A stretch of 40,451 nt of DNA, taken from positions 1 to 40,451 of the forward strand of contig CANGWC010000006.1 of assembly GCA_947457515.1 (NCBI GenBank), read 5' to 3'. The translations under genes were made by a program, and so were the position numbers. The stretch's first letter is position 1. The number at the start of each line of letters is the position of its first letter. Origin of the DNA: Silvanigrellaceae bacterium. Lineage in GTDB: Bacteria; Bdellovibrionota_B; Oligoflexia; Silvanigrellales; CANGWC01. A model generated the notes under the pieces. The model was not told the origin of the DNA. It was given only the letters and a program-made list of their open reading frames with translations, and did not search any database. Below, one piece after another: positions 14,870-24,357 of the stretch.

Positions 14870-15944
14870 AATCATCTCGTGTCGTTGCAGGGTTGTCGCT
14901 TGTATCTACACTACGCCATCGAAACCAATTCATAAGCTCATGAAAAAGCTCTAAAAATGACAAAAACTCAATAGCCGTAAATTTATCCCAGGCAATGAGA
15001 TTATTGGTTGTTTGAAATGAAGTGAAAAGATTAGCTGTCACAGAAGTAGGAAGTACTTTAAAGACACCTTTTGCTAAAACTAATAGAACCGCCATAGCTG
15101 AAGAGGCTTCAGCAAACTTAAGAGATTGATCGTAAGCAGCTTTCAATTCAGGAGTGTCTAATCCCTCTCTTTGTTGGTCCCATTGAAGAAGCGCAAAGAC
15201 ATTTCCTAACGTTAAACCTAGTGTGATGAGTGCTTGAGTCACAACAAGGAATGAAGAGAGATGAGCATCTTCTGATCCCTTTACTCTATTGAGAAATTCA
15301 AAGACGTTATCTGGGCCTGTAAATGATGCATGCACTTCTTTTGCAGCTAGGAAAAACATAAAGACATCTAAACATAGACGAAGCCTCTTCAGATAGAAGT
15401 AATGAAGATTTTCTTTTTCCCAAGCTAATGAAAAAGAATCTATATCAGGGAAGAAATCTTTATTCAGAAGACTTCCTAAGAGCCTTGATTGATTCTCATT
15501 TATAGGTTTTAGGGTCGAAAGTGCTAAAGTATACATATCCTTAACAGAGTATTTAGGTCTGATATGTAAAAATAAATCTGAAGATAGAGGAGATACAGAA
15601 ATAAAGTCTGTCCTACAAAGACCTTGAATGGCGGCTATTTTTTGGTAGAGCTTTGAGTTAAAGGAGAAAACCGAAAATTCTAATCTGACCCAACCTTTCC
15701 AATACATGGGATGAGCACAAACCTGAGGTGGAAAGAAAACTTTTGGAGTAGAGATCTGAGGAACTTCAAATGAAGACTCTTTTTGAGGAACAAATGATTG
15801 AGGATTTGAAAATTGTTGATGAAGTTCTAAAGACTGAGAAGAGGTTAAAAATTCAGGATAAGTTGATTTATTCTCTTGAGTTTGTGTTGCCCAATAAACA
15901 GATAAGGAGCCAATACGAGCATCTTGTGTCTCTACTGGGAACAT
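14784..15944 (-). CDS. membrane protein of unknown function
   Basis: A 386-residue protein. The first 180 residues have no signal peptide and are polar. The C-terminal half has probable membrane helices around residues 186-200 (VFMFFLAAKEV region), 228-250 and 275-295. A segment with NVFALLQ, then R-x-x-L, then LKAAY resembles the C-terminal part of the product of 9357-10550. The ATG at 15944 overlaps the stop of the SLH lipoprotein gene by 13 bases, so translation is probably coupled. The last 86-92 bases are shared with the next gene in another frame, including a 12-base tandem repeat that reads QPIYQPIY here. No family is recognised. Confidence 0.6.
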   Translation of the reverse strand: MFPVETQDARIGSLSVYWATQTQENKSTYPEFLTSSQSLELHQQFSNPQSFVPQKESSFEVPQISTPKVFFPPQVCAHPMYWKGWVRLEFSVFSFNSKLYQKIAAIQGLCRTDFISVSPLSSDLFLHIRPKYSVKDMYTLALSTLKPINENQSRLLGSLLNKDFFPDIDSFSLAWEKENLHYFYLKRLRLCLDVFMFFLAAKEVHASFTGPDNVFEFLNRVKGSEDAHLSSFLVVTQALITLGLTLGNVFALLQWDQQREGLDTPELKAAYDQSLKFAEASSAMAVLLVLAKGVFKVLPTSVTANLFTSFQTTNNLIAWDKFTAIEFLSFLELFHELMNWFRWRSVDTSDNPATTRDDYDNPKNSTQPIYQPIYIQDSTGVPVPSL

Positions 15945-17728
15945 TTATCAAAGAGGATGAATGCCGCAGCCACATATTGCCGACTTGCAGCAGCATCAGG
16001 GCTAAAATAGCGACTAGGCACAGATACAAATTCATCATTATTCACAAATTTAGGAGAAAGGAGATTATCACCTTGAGTGATACTAGGACAAGAATTAATC
16101 AGTTTTGAAACAGTACCTTTAATCCAATGTTTAGATACATCCAAGAAAGGAATATTGATTGCAATATTAGGAGAATCTATAGCAGGATCTTTGAGTTTCA
16201 AGATTTGAAAAAGAACTTGTAGCATCTGAGCCCTTGTTAAAACATCTGATGGATGGAACCTTCCATCATCATAGCCTTTGAATATATTTAAACTGCTTGT
16301 AAATGCAATAGATTTATAGCTCCATCTTGTAGAAGGCACATCATCAAAATTAATGACAGGAAGACCTTCTGTAGAATAATTTTGAGATTTATTCAAATAG
16401 TTCTGTGTAATAGCAGCCATTTGTTCCCGGGTGATAGGTTCAATAGGTCTGAATTCATTGGTATCAAATCCAGAAATAAATCCTTTACGTCTTGCTTCTA
16501 AGACGGGAAGTTTAAAATTGGCCCCTATTTTGTCTTCATCAACCCAAGGAGTAGAGTTGGAAGTTAGAGTAGGAACTGAAGGCCAGCTTTTTGTAACTTT
16601 AGCTGGTTGAGCGGTGGGGAATACCACATAACAATCAAAGTTTTTCAGCTCGTAAGTATTGGGATCAAAGCCACAGGTTTGATCAGGAGAGAGATCTTGG
16701 AGAGGTCCTTGTTGGAATAAAGGATGGGTAGAAGGAAGATTTTTTGCACATCCCACAAAAACGTTAATATTTTGGCTAAGTAACCATGTTTGAAAAGAAG
16801 AAGAATTTCTGGGAGCCTGACAAACCTGTAAATCCAGAGATTCTAGAGAGGGACGAGCCAGAACAGCCCCGGTAGAAAAATCCAAGTAAATATTAAAGTA
16901 ATACTCAAATTTTTTAGCGAGCAGTGCTCCGAGAGCTCCATTTTTTTGAACTTCACTATTAGGGCCTATCACAATGCCCTGAGCTGTTCCTTGATTTGAT
17001 TGGGGAATACTGAGAACAGCTTGAATATTATCTAATTTACTTTGGGAACTCTTTAGACGAGTTGTATTTTTAAGAAGAAGAGTGAAAAGAGATGAATTTG
17101 TAGGGGCAAGATTACTTTGAATACTGGTTATCAGAGTAGTCACAGCATTTGTGAGATTAGCATCATCAGTTGTTGCCGCATTGGCTAATGCAATGATTTT
17201 TTGAGTTTGATCTTGGACATCTTTAGAATAAGAACGGGAAAAATCTTTAAGAGCAGAGAGATGACCGGGAGTCAGAGCCGAATCAATCCCAAAGAAATAA
17301 ACGGGGTTTTTAGGGTTTTTCTTATTAAAATCACCTACCCAAGCAATCAAATCTGGATTTTGAAATTGAATCACAGGAAGAAGTCTTTGAATACAAGCCG
17401 AGTCTCCTTCAACGATACAAGTATTAAGATATATTGTATCCCCTAATGCTGCATTAGAAAGAAATATAGAACGGTAGCCATAGTTTTCAACAAGATTCTT
17501 AGTGATTTGTAAGAGGACTTTTTGAATCTCAATGACATTCCCTGTAGAAACTCCTAAACCTATAAAATTTGATTTTTTAATAGAAGTCTCAAAAACCGTA
17601 AGATTAGGTCCAATGGACGCTACAGAAGATTTCTGAGATTGAGAAGGAGAAATGATTGAAGAACTTGTTCTTGGTTTACAAGAAACAAATAAAATACAAA
17701 TATAAAAAAGTTTTAAAATCCGAGCCAT
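15932..17728 (-). CDS. SLH-domain lipoprotein with degenerate erythromycin-esterase-like domain
   Basis: A 598-residue protein with lipobox F-V-S-C17. Residues 50 to about 375 follow the erythromycin esterase/succinoglycan-biosynthesis fold: GLG at 57-59, LVENYGYRSIFL, LIAWVGDFNKKNP and VYFFGID appear in the family order. However, the catalytic GLGEaTHG is GLGVSTGN here (Glu to Val, His to Gly), and the later AHNxHV is GPNSEV at 255-260, so all the active-site acid/His residues are lost. Residues 395-598 hold three SLH repeats with W-x-x-K-S-I, GYDDGRFHP and LTRAQM-type motifs, which bind cell-wall polymers or peptidoglycan. It overlaps sppA by 16 bases and the next gene by 13. It is likely a structural or binding protein. 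Confidence 0.8.
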   Translation of the reverse strand: MARILKLFYICILFVSCKPRTSSSIISPSQSQKSSVASIGPNLTVFETSIKKSNFIGLGVSTGNVIEIQKVLLQITKNLVENYGYRSIFLSNAALGDTIYLNTCIVEGDSACIQRLLPVIQFQNPDLIAWVGDFNKKNPKNPVYFFGIDSALTPGHLSALKDFSRSYSKDVQDQTQKIIALANAATTDDANLTNAVTTLITSIQSNLAPTNSSLFTLLLKNTTRLKSSQSKLDNIQAVLSIPQSNQGTAQGIVIGPNSEVQKNGALGALLAKKFEYYFNIYLDFSTGAVLARPSLESLDLQVCQAPRNSSSFQTWLLSQNINVFVGCAKNLPSTHPLFQQGPLQDLSPDQTCGFDPNTYELKNFDCYVVFPTAQPAKVTKSWPSVPTLTSNSTPWVDEDKIGANFKLPVLEARRKGFISGFDTNEFRPIEPITREQMAAITQNYLNKSQNYSTEGLPVINFDDVPSTRWSYKSIAFTSSLNIFKGYDDGRFHPSDVLTRAQMLQVLFQILKLKDPAIDSPNIAINIPFLDVSKHWIKGTVSKLINSCPSITQGDNLLSPKFVNNDEFVSVPSRYFSPDAAASRQYVAAAFILFDKCSQ

Positions 17729-18552
17729 TCTCTGATTATATCAGATGATTTCTTTTTGTCTTCTGAGAACCTAATTTTTGGTAGAGATTCTAATTTAAGA
17801 AGCTCTTTAAAGTAGATTTTAGCATCTTCCCAATCACCAATTTTATCCACAAGGTGAAGATTAAGTGCTTCATCCCCTAGCACAACTCTACCATCGCTCA
17901 GATAATCAAGGGTTGTTTCTGTGAGGTCTCTATGTTTTTGGATATCTCTCACAAAAAGCTTTCGTGTTTTTTCAATGAGAGTATGAATATATTCTTCTTC
18001 TTCAGGACTCCAAGCATGGGTAGGACTTCCAAAGTCTTTAAGCTTTCCGGTTTTGACTGTTTTGGGAGTCACTTTTGCCCATTCTAAAAGTTTACTAAAA
18101 TCAAAGGTTTGAAGAATCACGCCAATGCTTCCAATTAAAGATGCAGAGTTGGCTATAATAAAAGAGGTAGCCGCAATAGAATAGTAAGAACCACTTACGG
18201 CAGAATTTCTGACATAACTCATGATAGGTTTTTTATCTTTGGATCTGATCACTTTCCAAAAAATTTCTTGGCTGGGAACGACTTGTCCACCCGGACTATC
18301 AACCTCTAAAACAATACCTAAGACTTTTTTATTCTCTATAGCATCATCAATTTTTTGAATGTATTGAGAAGCGAATTCAGAATTGATCTGTTTATCCAGT
18401 CGTAGAGCTAAAATATAAGGACTTTGACTCAGAGATATCAGAGAAGACTCATCAGAGTGATAAAAAGAAATAAAAATGGAAGCTAAAGCTGCGGTAATGG
18501 AAAGAAAAAGCAATAATCCAAGAATAGCAAAAGCGCCAATAATAGACTTCAT
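17713..18552 (-). CDS. sppA: signal peptide peptidase SppA-type serine protease (S49)
   Basis: A 279-residue membrane protease that degrades cleaved signal peptides. An N-terminal transmembrane helix spans about residues 5-30. The S49 motifs follow: EVDSPGG at 83-89, catalytic Ser120 in AVSGSYY, and the lysine partner near K172 in TGKLKDFGSP. The length matches the short single-domain SppA of Gram-positive bacteria and many proteobacteria rather than the 618-residue E. coli form. It starts 11 bases after the rpsA stop and overlaps the SLH lipoprotein start by 16 bases, so it belongs to the rpsA transcription unit. The role in signal-peptide breakdown follows from the family. Confidence 0.9.
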   Translation of the reverse strand: MKSIIGAFAILGLLLFLSITAALASIFISFYHSDESSLISLSQSPYILALRLDKQINSEFASQYIQKIDDAIENKKVLGIVLEVDSPGGQVVPSQEIFWKVIRSKDKKPIMSYVRNSAVSGSYYSIAATSFIIANSASLIGSIGVILQTFDFSKLLEWAKVTPKTVKTGKLKDFGSPTHAWSPEEEEYIHTLIEKTRKLFVRDIQKHRDLTETTLDYLSDGRVVLGDEALNLHLVDKIGDWEDAKIYFKELLKLESLPKIRFSEDKKKSSDIIREWLGF

Positions 18553-18563
18553 TTAGAGTCTAA

Positions 18564-20180
18564 TTAAACAAGACTGAGTTCAAAAACTCGATCTTCTTTT
18601 CTGAACTTATCAATCACGTAGTCTAAAGTATCACCAATAGCTGGTTCTAAACTTTTAGCTTCTAGAGTTGCTTTAGGAATAAAACCATCTACATGTTGCA
18701 TGAGTTCTAGATAAATACCTTCAGAAGAAATCTCCGTTACGGGAGCAGAAGCTTTATATCCAGGTTTAAGATTTTTTGCTGCACCCATGAAAGGATCTTC
18801 TGATAATGCTTTCATACTGAGTGAGAATTTCATGTTTTCTGAATCGATATTTGTGACACGAGCTTCAACTTCATCACCTTTTTTAAACATTTCTGAAAGA
18901 TTTTTTTGACGTCTATTCCAAGAAATATCCGAAATATGGATAAGACCATCAATACCATCTTGGATACCGATAAAAATACCAAAGTCGGTAATATTACAGA
19001 TACGAGCTCTTAACACATCGCCTTCTTGGTATTTCTGAGTGATAGATTCCCAAGGGTTTTGGTTAGAACCTTTCATCCTTAGGGAGATACGTCTGTTAGA
19101 AGGATCAATACCAATCACGGTAACATCGACTTCTTCCCCTACGGAAACAAGTTTGGAAGGATGTTTGATCTTCTTATTAGCAGTCATTTCTGTAATATGA
19201 ATGAGTCCTTCTACTCCAGGTTCTAATTCAACGAATGCACCATAATCAGCTAGGCTAATCACCTTAGCTTTGAATTGACCATCGATAGGGAATTTCTCAG
19301 GAACAAGTTCCCAAGGATCAGGAAGAAGATGTTTCATTCCTAAAGAGATCCGTCGGGTTGCAGGATCATAGCTGAGAACTTTAACATTGATCTTTTGACT
19401 AACAGTCAGAACTTCAGATGGATGTCCAATACGACCCCAAGAGATATCAGTGATATGGAGTAAGCCATCTATTCCACCAATATCAATAAATGCACCATAG
19501 TCGGTGATGTTTTTTACAGATCCAGGAAGTTCTGAACCTACTTCAATATTTTCTCTAGTGCGTATTTTTTCTTTGATGTCTGAAACAACTTTCCGGGAAA
19601 GTACAATATTCCCACGTCTCTTATTAAACTTGATAATTTTAAAATCAAGAGTTTGGCCGAGATACTTTTCCAAATTACGAGTAGGTTTTGCTTCAATCTG
19701 AGAACCTGGAAGAAAAGCTTTCACTCCAATATCTACAGAAAGACCACCTTTGACTTTTCCAAGGACAGTTCCTTGAACAAATTCGCCTTTTTCAAAAGCG
19801 ACAGAAATGCGATCCCAAGCTTGAAAGATATCAGCTTTTTCTTTGGAAAGAATAATCTCACCATTATCGTCTTCAAAAACGTCAACGTAAACGTCGATTT
19901 CTGACTGAAGAACAAGATCATCTTGTCTAAATTCGTCTCTTGGAATCTGACCTACTGATTTATGACCGACATCGACCACAACGGAATCAGATCTGATCTC
20001 AATGATCTTGCCTCGAATAATCTGACCTTCTTTAACCTGACGAGGACGTGAGCCTTCGAAGGTTTGATAAAGAGCTTCAAAATCTTTATGTAGCTCTTTA
20101 TCAGGATTAGCAAAATCTTCATCTTGATCGACCCAAGGCAAGTCTCTATATTTATCTTTAGAAGGTAAAGGGTAAACCAT
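18564..20180 (-). CDS. rpsA: 30S ribosomal protein S1
   Basis: A 538-residue protein with six S1 (OB-fold) domains, starting at about residues 51, 136, 219, 306, 393 and 478. Domains 3-5 carry the best consensus, for example DYGAFIDIGGIDGLLHITDISW. Length and domain number match proteobacterial S1, which binds mRNA leaders and helps start translation on the 30S subunit. An unusual acidic N-terminal segment (about 45 residues) precedes domain 1. The ATG at 20180 has a GGAG ten bases upstream. The gene heads a minus-strand run into sppA. About 300 bases without a gene lie upstream and probably contain its promoter. Confidence 0.95.
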   Translation of the reverse strand: MVYPLPSKDKYRDLPWVDQDEDFANPDKELHKDFEALYQTFEGSRPRQVKEGQIIRGKIIEIRSDSVVVDVGHKSVGQIPRDEFRQDDLVLQSEIDVYVDVFEDDNGEIILSKEKADIFQAWDRISVAFEKGEFVQGTVLGKVKGGLSVDIGVKAFLPGSQIEAKPTRNLEKYLGQTLDFKIIKFNKRRGNIVLSRKVVSDIKEKIRTRENIEVGSELPGSVKNITDYGAFIDIGGIDGLLHITDISWGRIGHPSEVLTVSQKINVKVLSYDPATRRISLGMKHLLPDPWELVPEKFPIDGQFKAKVISLADYGAFVELEPGVEGLIHITEMTANKKIKHPSKLVSVGEEVDVTVIGIDPSNRRISLRMKGSNQNPWESITQKYQEGDVLRARICNITDFGIFIGIQDGIDGLIHISDISWNRRQKNLSEMFKKGDEVEARVTNIDSENMKFSLSMKALSEDPFMGAAKNLKPGYKASAPVTEISSEGIYLELMQHVDGFIPKATLEAKSLEPAIGDTLDYVIDKFRKEDRVFELSLV

Positions 20181-20479
20181 TCAGTACGTACTCCATCTTT
20201 GATACTCTCCAAACAAAGAATGGAGATTCTTGAACAACGTAATGTTATCCAAAGGCACTATCAAATCACCTTTATATTTTTTAACACCAGTTTAAGAAAT
20301 TCGGGTTAACCCGTTTCACGGCTAGTCTAAATAGTTCATATAATATTGAATTATTTAATGCAATAAACATATTCTCAATAGACTAAAGCTTGTGAATGCC
20401 TATCACCCCACTTGTAAAGTTAGGTTATGAGACACGTTCTTTTTGGCAAGCAAGGTATTACCCTACCAAAATAACTATC
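20181..20479 (-). other. gene-free rpsA leader region
   Basis: About 300 bases with no credible gene lie between the stop of the 20480 gene and the rpsA start. The stretch should hold the rpsA promoter and leader on the minus strand, and a 12-base perfect palindrome at 20302-20313. A TTGCAT/TATATG pair around 20335-20365 on the minus strand could be a promoter, but its 15-base spacing is short. A small GGTA/TACC hairpin near 20454-20468 is too weak to call a terminator. Autoregulation of rpsA through its leader is known in enterobacteria; whether it happens here cannot be told. Confidence 0.4.
20302..20313. promoter_or_regulatory. perfect 12-bp palindrome CGGGTTAACCCG upstream of rpsA
   Basis: CGGGTTAACCCG is its own reverse complement and stands out as a GC-containing island in very AT-rich DNA, about 120 bases before the rpsA start. 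With no loop it is more like a dimeric-repressor operator than a terminator, and the flanks (GAAATT on one side, TTTC on the other) partly extend the symmetry. No protein can be named for it. Confidence 0.35.
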
Positions 20480-21292
20480 TCAAGTATATTTCTTCTCATA
20501 GTTCCATTTTGTTCCTTCTTTAATGCCGTGATACAAAAGTTGAAGGGCTTTTTGTAGGGGTGAATTTCCAATAAAATCAATTGACTGAGGAGATTTTAAA
20601 TAGTTTTTCCAAAATGCTTGCCGGGAGATAGGCAGACTATCAGGTAAAGATTTTACCCGAGTTAAAAAAAGATCCCATAAAGCATTTTCTTCCTTATTAA
20701 GAGGTCTTAAAAGTGAGAGAGCTAATAAAATATCTCCCGATCTTTTCCATGAGGGATGGCGCCTAAGAAGATGGATAAAGTCTTGGAAGAATAAAAAGTG
20801 TTCTGAAGAAGGAATAAAAGAAGTCTGTTGGGCCTTCTTCATGAGATTCTGGAATATTTCTAATAAATGCCTTTCTATCCACAAAGGAGTGGCGGAATAA
20901 AGTATCGATAATAAAAAAGATTCTGGAGAAACCAGAATCCATTCTGGAGGGTAATGCAAATCACTGCTCCAGGTCCTTTGATTAAGACAACACATCCATT
21001 CCCAATGAATAGGTTGCAAGAAAAGAGAATTTTCATTGCAATGAGGTTTTATTTCTTTAAAAAATGAAAAATCTGCTTTCTCTATAATCAAACATGCAAT
21101 AGAAGAGAAGAGTACCCAAGAAGATGGCTCTTCTTCCTTCTCAATATTTTGAGCAAAGTCTGAAAGACTATGAAGAAAAGATAGCAGAGCCCAAGGTTTC
21201 TCTTTCCAAGAATCTATGGCATCGTTTGCTTTTTGATAGACAATAGACTGGACTGTAGACGAATTTAAATCTTCTTTGAGTAATTCTTTCAT
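20480..21292 (-). CDS. hypothetical protein, unrecognised
   Basis: A 270-residue protein with no signal peptide, rich in tryptophan, leucine and serine and probably all-helical. It is acidic near the start (EKEEEP at about residues 52-57) and has a repeated pattern of short amphipathic helices, which might be a helical-repeat scaffold. I recognise no catalytic motif or family. It is divergent from pyrG with only 27 bases between the starts, so the two promoters must overlap or one must lie within a gene. It is the gene immediately upstream of the rpsA unit, separated by about 300 bases. Confidence 0.55.
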   Translation of the reverse strand: MKELLKEDLNSSTVQSIVYQKANDAIDSWKEKPWALLSFLHSLSDFAQNIEKEEEPSSWVLFSSIACLIIEKADFSFFKEIKPHCNENSLFLQPIHWEWMCCLNQRTWSSDLHYPPEWILVSPESFLLSILYSATPLWIERHLLEIFQNLMKKAQQTSFIPSSEHFLFFQDFIHLLRRHPSWKRSGDILLALSLLRPLNKEENALWDLFLTRVKSLPDSLPISRQAFWKNYLKSPQSIDFIGNSPLQKALQLLYHGIKEGTKWNYEKKYT

Positions 21293-21310
21293 TTTCTCAG
21301 TCTAAACTAG

Positions 21311-22979
<1,669 letters not shown>

Positions 22980-22984
22980 GAAAT

Positions 22985-23371
22985 ATGATTAATTGCAAAA
23001 AATGGACATTTGTCAAGTTTTTTATCCTAATAATAAATTTGGGGCTCCTTCCCGGAGATCTCAAAGCACAAGGATTGATGGAAGAACAATTCCAAGATGT
23101 TTTTGTACTGGCGGGGTATTCAGGTATCCTAGGAGCAGCGTTGGTAGCGGCCACCTTGCCCTTTTTTAATGAGTACCCTATTCCACCTCTGCGACTCGTG
23201 GCTGGAGGGGCTTCCTTAGGCTTTATTTTGGGAACTGCTTTTGCTTTATCTCAAATGATGCCACCGCAAGGATTGCTAGAACAAAAAGGAGTTTCTCTTT
23301 CTTTAAACATACCTTCATTTAAACTGGATGAAATGGGTCCTTCCATCATTTTATATCACTGGAACTTTTAG
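22985..23371 (+). CDS. small exported or membrane protein of unknown function
   Basis: A 128-residue protein. Residues 1-28 look like a signal peptide or anchor (basic start with two lysines, hydrophobic 11-22, then L-K-A-Q). Two further hydrophobic stretches follow: about residues 40-58 (VLAGYSGILGAALVAATL) and 74-90 (GGASLGFILGTAFALSQ), separated by a proline-rich loop. This is a small integral membrane protein with no recognised family. The ATG at 22985 is the only good start. No ribosome site is clear, and any transcript from pyrG would pass through the tRNA-Thr gene in antisense. It precedes the beta-barrel and PBP1a genes. Confidence 0.5.
   Translation: MINCKKWTFVKFFILIINLGLLPGDLKAQGLMEEQFQDVFVLAGYSGILGAALVAATLPFFNEYPIPPLRLVAGGASLGFILGTAFALSQMMPPQGLLEQKGVSLSLNIPSFKLDEMGPSIILYHWNF
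22988..23016 (-). promoter_or_regulatory. promoter for tRNA-Thr
   Basis: On the minus strand a perfect -35 box TTGACA (23011-23016) is followed after 17 bases by ATTAAT (22988-22993), a 4/6 match to the -10 box. The expected transcript start near 22981 falls about two bases before the tRNA 5' end, which supports the call. The whole promoter lies within the first ten codons of the plus-strand gene at 22985. Confidence 0.55.
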
Positions 23372-23415
23372 AAATAGACTTTTCTTTTTGATGTGTGTTC
23401 CATTAGAATCAATCC

Positions 23416-24357
23416 ATGCGCTCTCGTTATGTATTCGTTCAAAATATTCAAAAATCTTTTTTGAAGTATTTTATTTTAAGTTTATTTTTCTTTTCCAATC
23501 CTATCTATGCTCTTCATTATATTATTGATGAAGCTCTTCCATTACCTGACTTTTCCATCGTTCCAGAGAAATCAGTCGGATTTCTCTATAGCACTTCATC
23601 ATCACCTTTATGGAAGGAAGATCAGAATACAAAATTTTATTTAGAAGCTCTTAAAAGTGAAATGAACTCAGGTTCTTTGTCTTATGAAAAGGCTGTACAA
23701 GATCATAAAATCCAAAATGGACCTCAAAATTTTATAGGCACAAAACTGCAAAGAAACAGATGGGGTAGTCAAGTTGATTTGAATTTAGAACCTTTGAACT
23801 TAGAAGATTTTACCGTTTCTTTTAAGTTACGTTTTGATCAAATGAAGCTGTCTTATTATTTCCAAAATCCTATGGAAAATGAAAAATATACCAATATTTC
23901 AGATTGGACTTTACAATCACAAATTAAAATTCAGTACTCCTATCTTGGAGATGTCTCTCTTGTTTTAGGTAAACCTAGCTATATCTCTTACTTTACAATT
24001 CCCACCCATATCCAGGGAAGCTGGAAATTTCCAATAGGTTCTTTTTTTACAACAGGTGTCACTTTAGGAACACGTATCTATCATCAAAAAGAAATCAAAT
24101 TATGGAAGGATGAGTACACTCAAAATTCTTCTTTAATTCCTGGATTTTATATATTAGGCCATGCAGAGTTTTCCCATGGTTGGGTAGGAAGTATTCAATT
24201 CTTGCATCGTCTTTATTTAGGTTATCAATACGGTGGACCGATCCCCTGTATCTGGGATGTCGAACTCAGGTTTTTACCATGGGTACATCTTTTCTTAAGA
24301 ACTGATTACAAAGACGACTGGGTCCAATTTATGCCTTCACTTAGAATCTTATGGTAA
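23416..24357 (+). CDS. putative outer-membrane beta-barrel protein
   Basis: A 313-residue protein with a signal peptide (basic residues to about 17, hydrophobic 18-26, cleavage near Y-A-L). The mature part is a run of amphipathic strands rich in aromatics, for example FTVSFKLRFDQMKLSYYF, SQIKIQYSYLGDVSLVLG and GSFFTTGVTLGTRIYH. It ends in FMPSLRILW, a terminal aromatic residue of the kind recognised by the BAM complex. It overlaps the PBP1a start by 7 bases and so is probably co-translated with it. The channel or receptor role is unknown and no family name is offered. Confidence 0.65.
   Translation: MRSRYVFVQNIQKSFLKYFILSLFFFSNPIYALHYIIDEALPLPDFSIVPEKSVGFLYSTSSSPLWKEDQNTKFYLEALKSEMNSGSLSYEKAVQDHKIQNGPQNFIGTKLQRNRWGSQVDLNLEPLNLEDFTVSFKLRFDQMKLSYYFQNPMENEKYTNISDWTLQSQIKIQYSYLGDVSLVLGKPSYISYFTIPTHIQGSWKFPIGSFFTTGVTLGTRIYHQKEIKLWKDEYTQNSSLIPGFYILGHAEFSHGWVGSIQFLHRLYLGYQYGGPIPCIWDVELRFLPWVHLFLRTDYKDDWVQFMPSLRILW

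Noticed and set aside
15770-16108. Plus-strand open frame antisense to the SLH lipoprotein and membrane-protein genes
   Set aside because: It lies over the junction of two well-supported minus-strand genes and has no ribosome site or family pattern.
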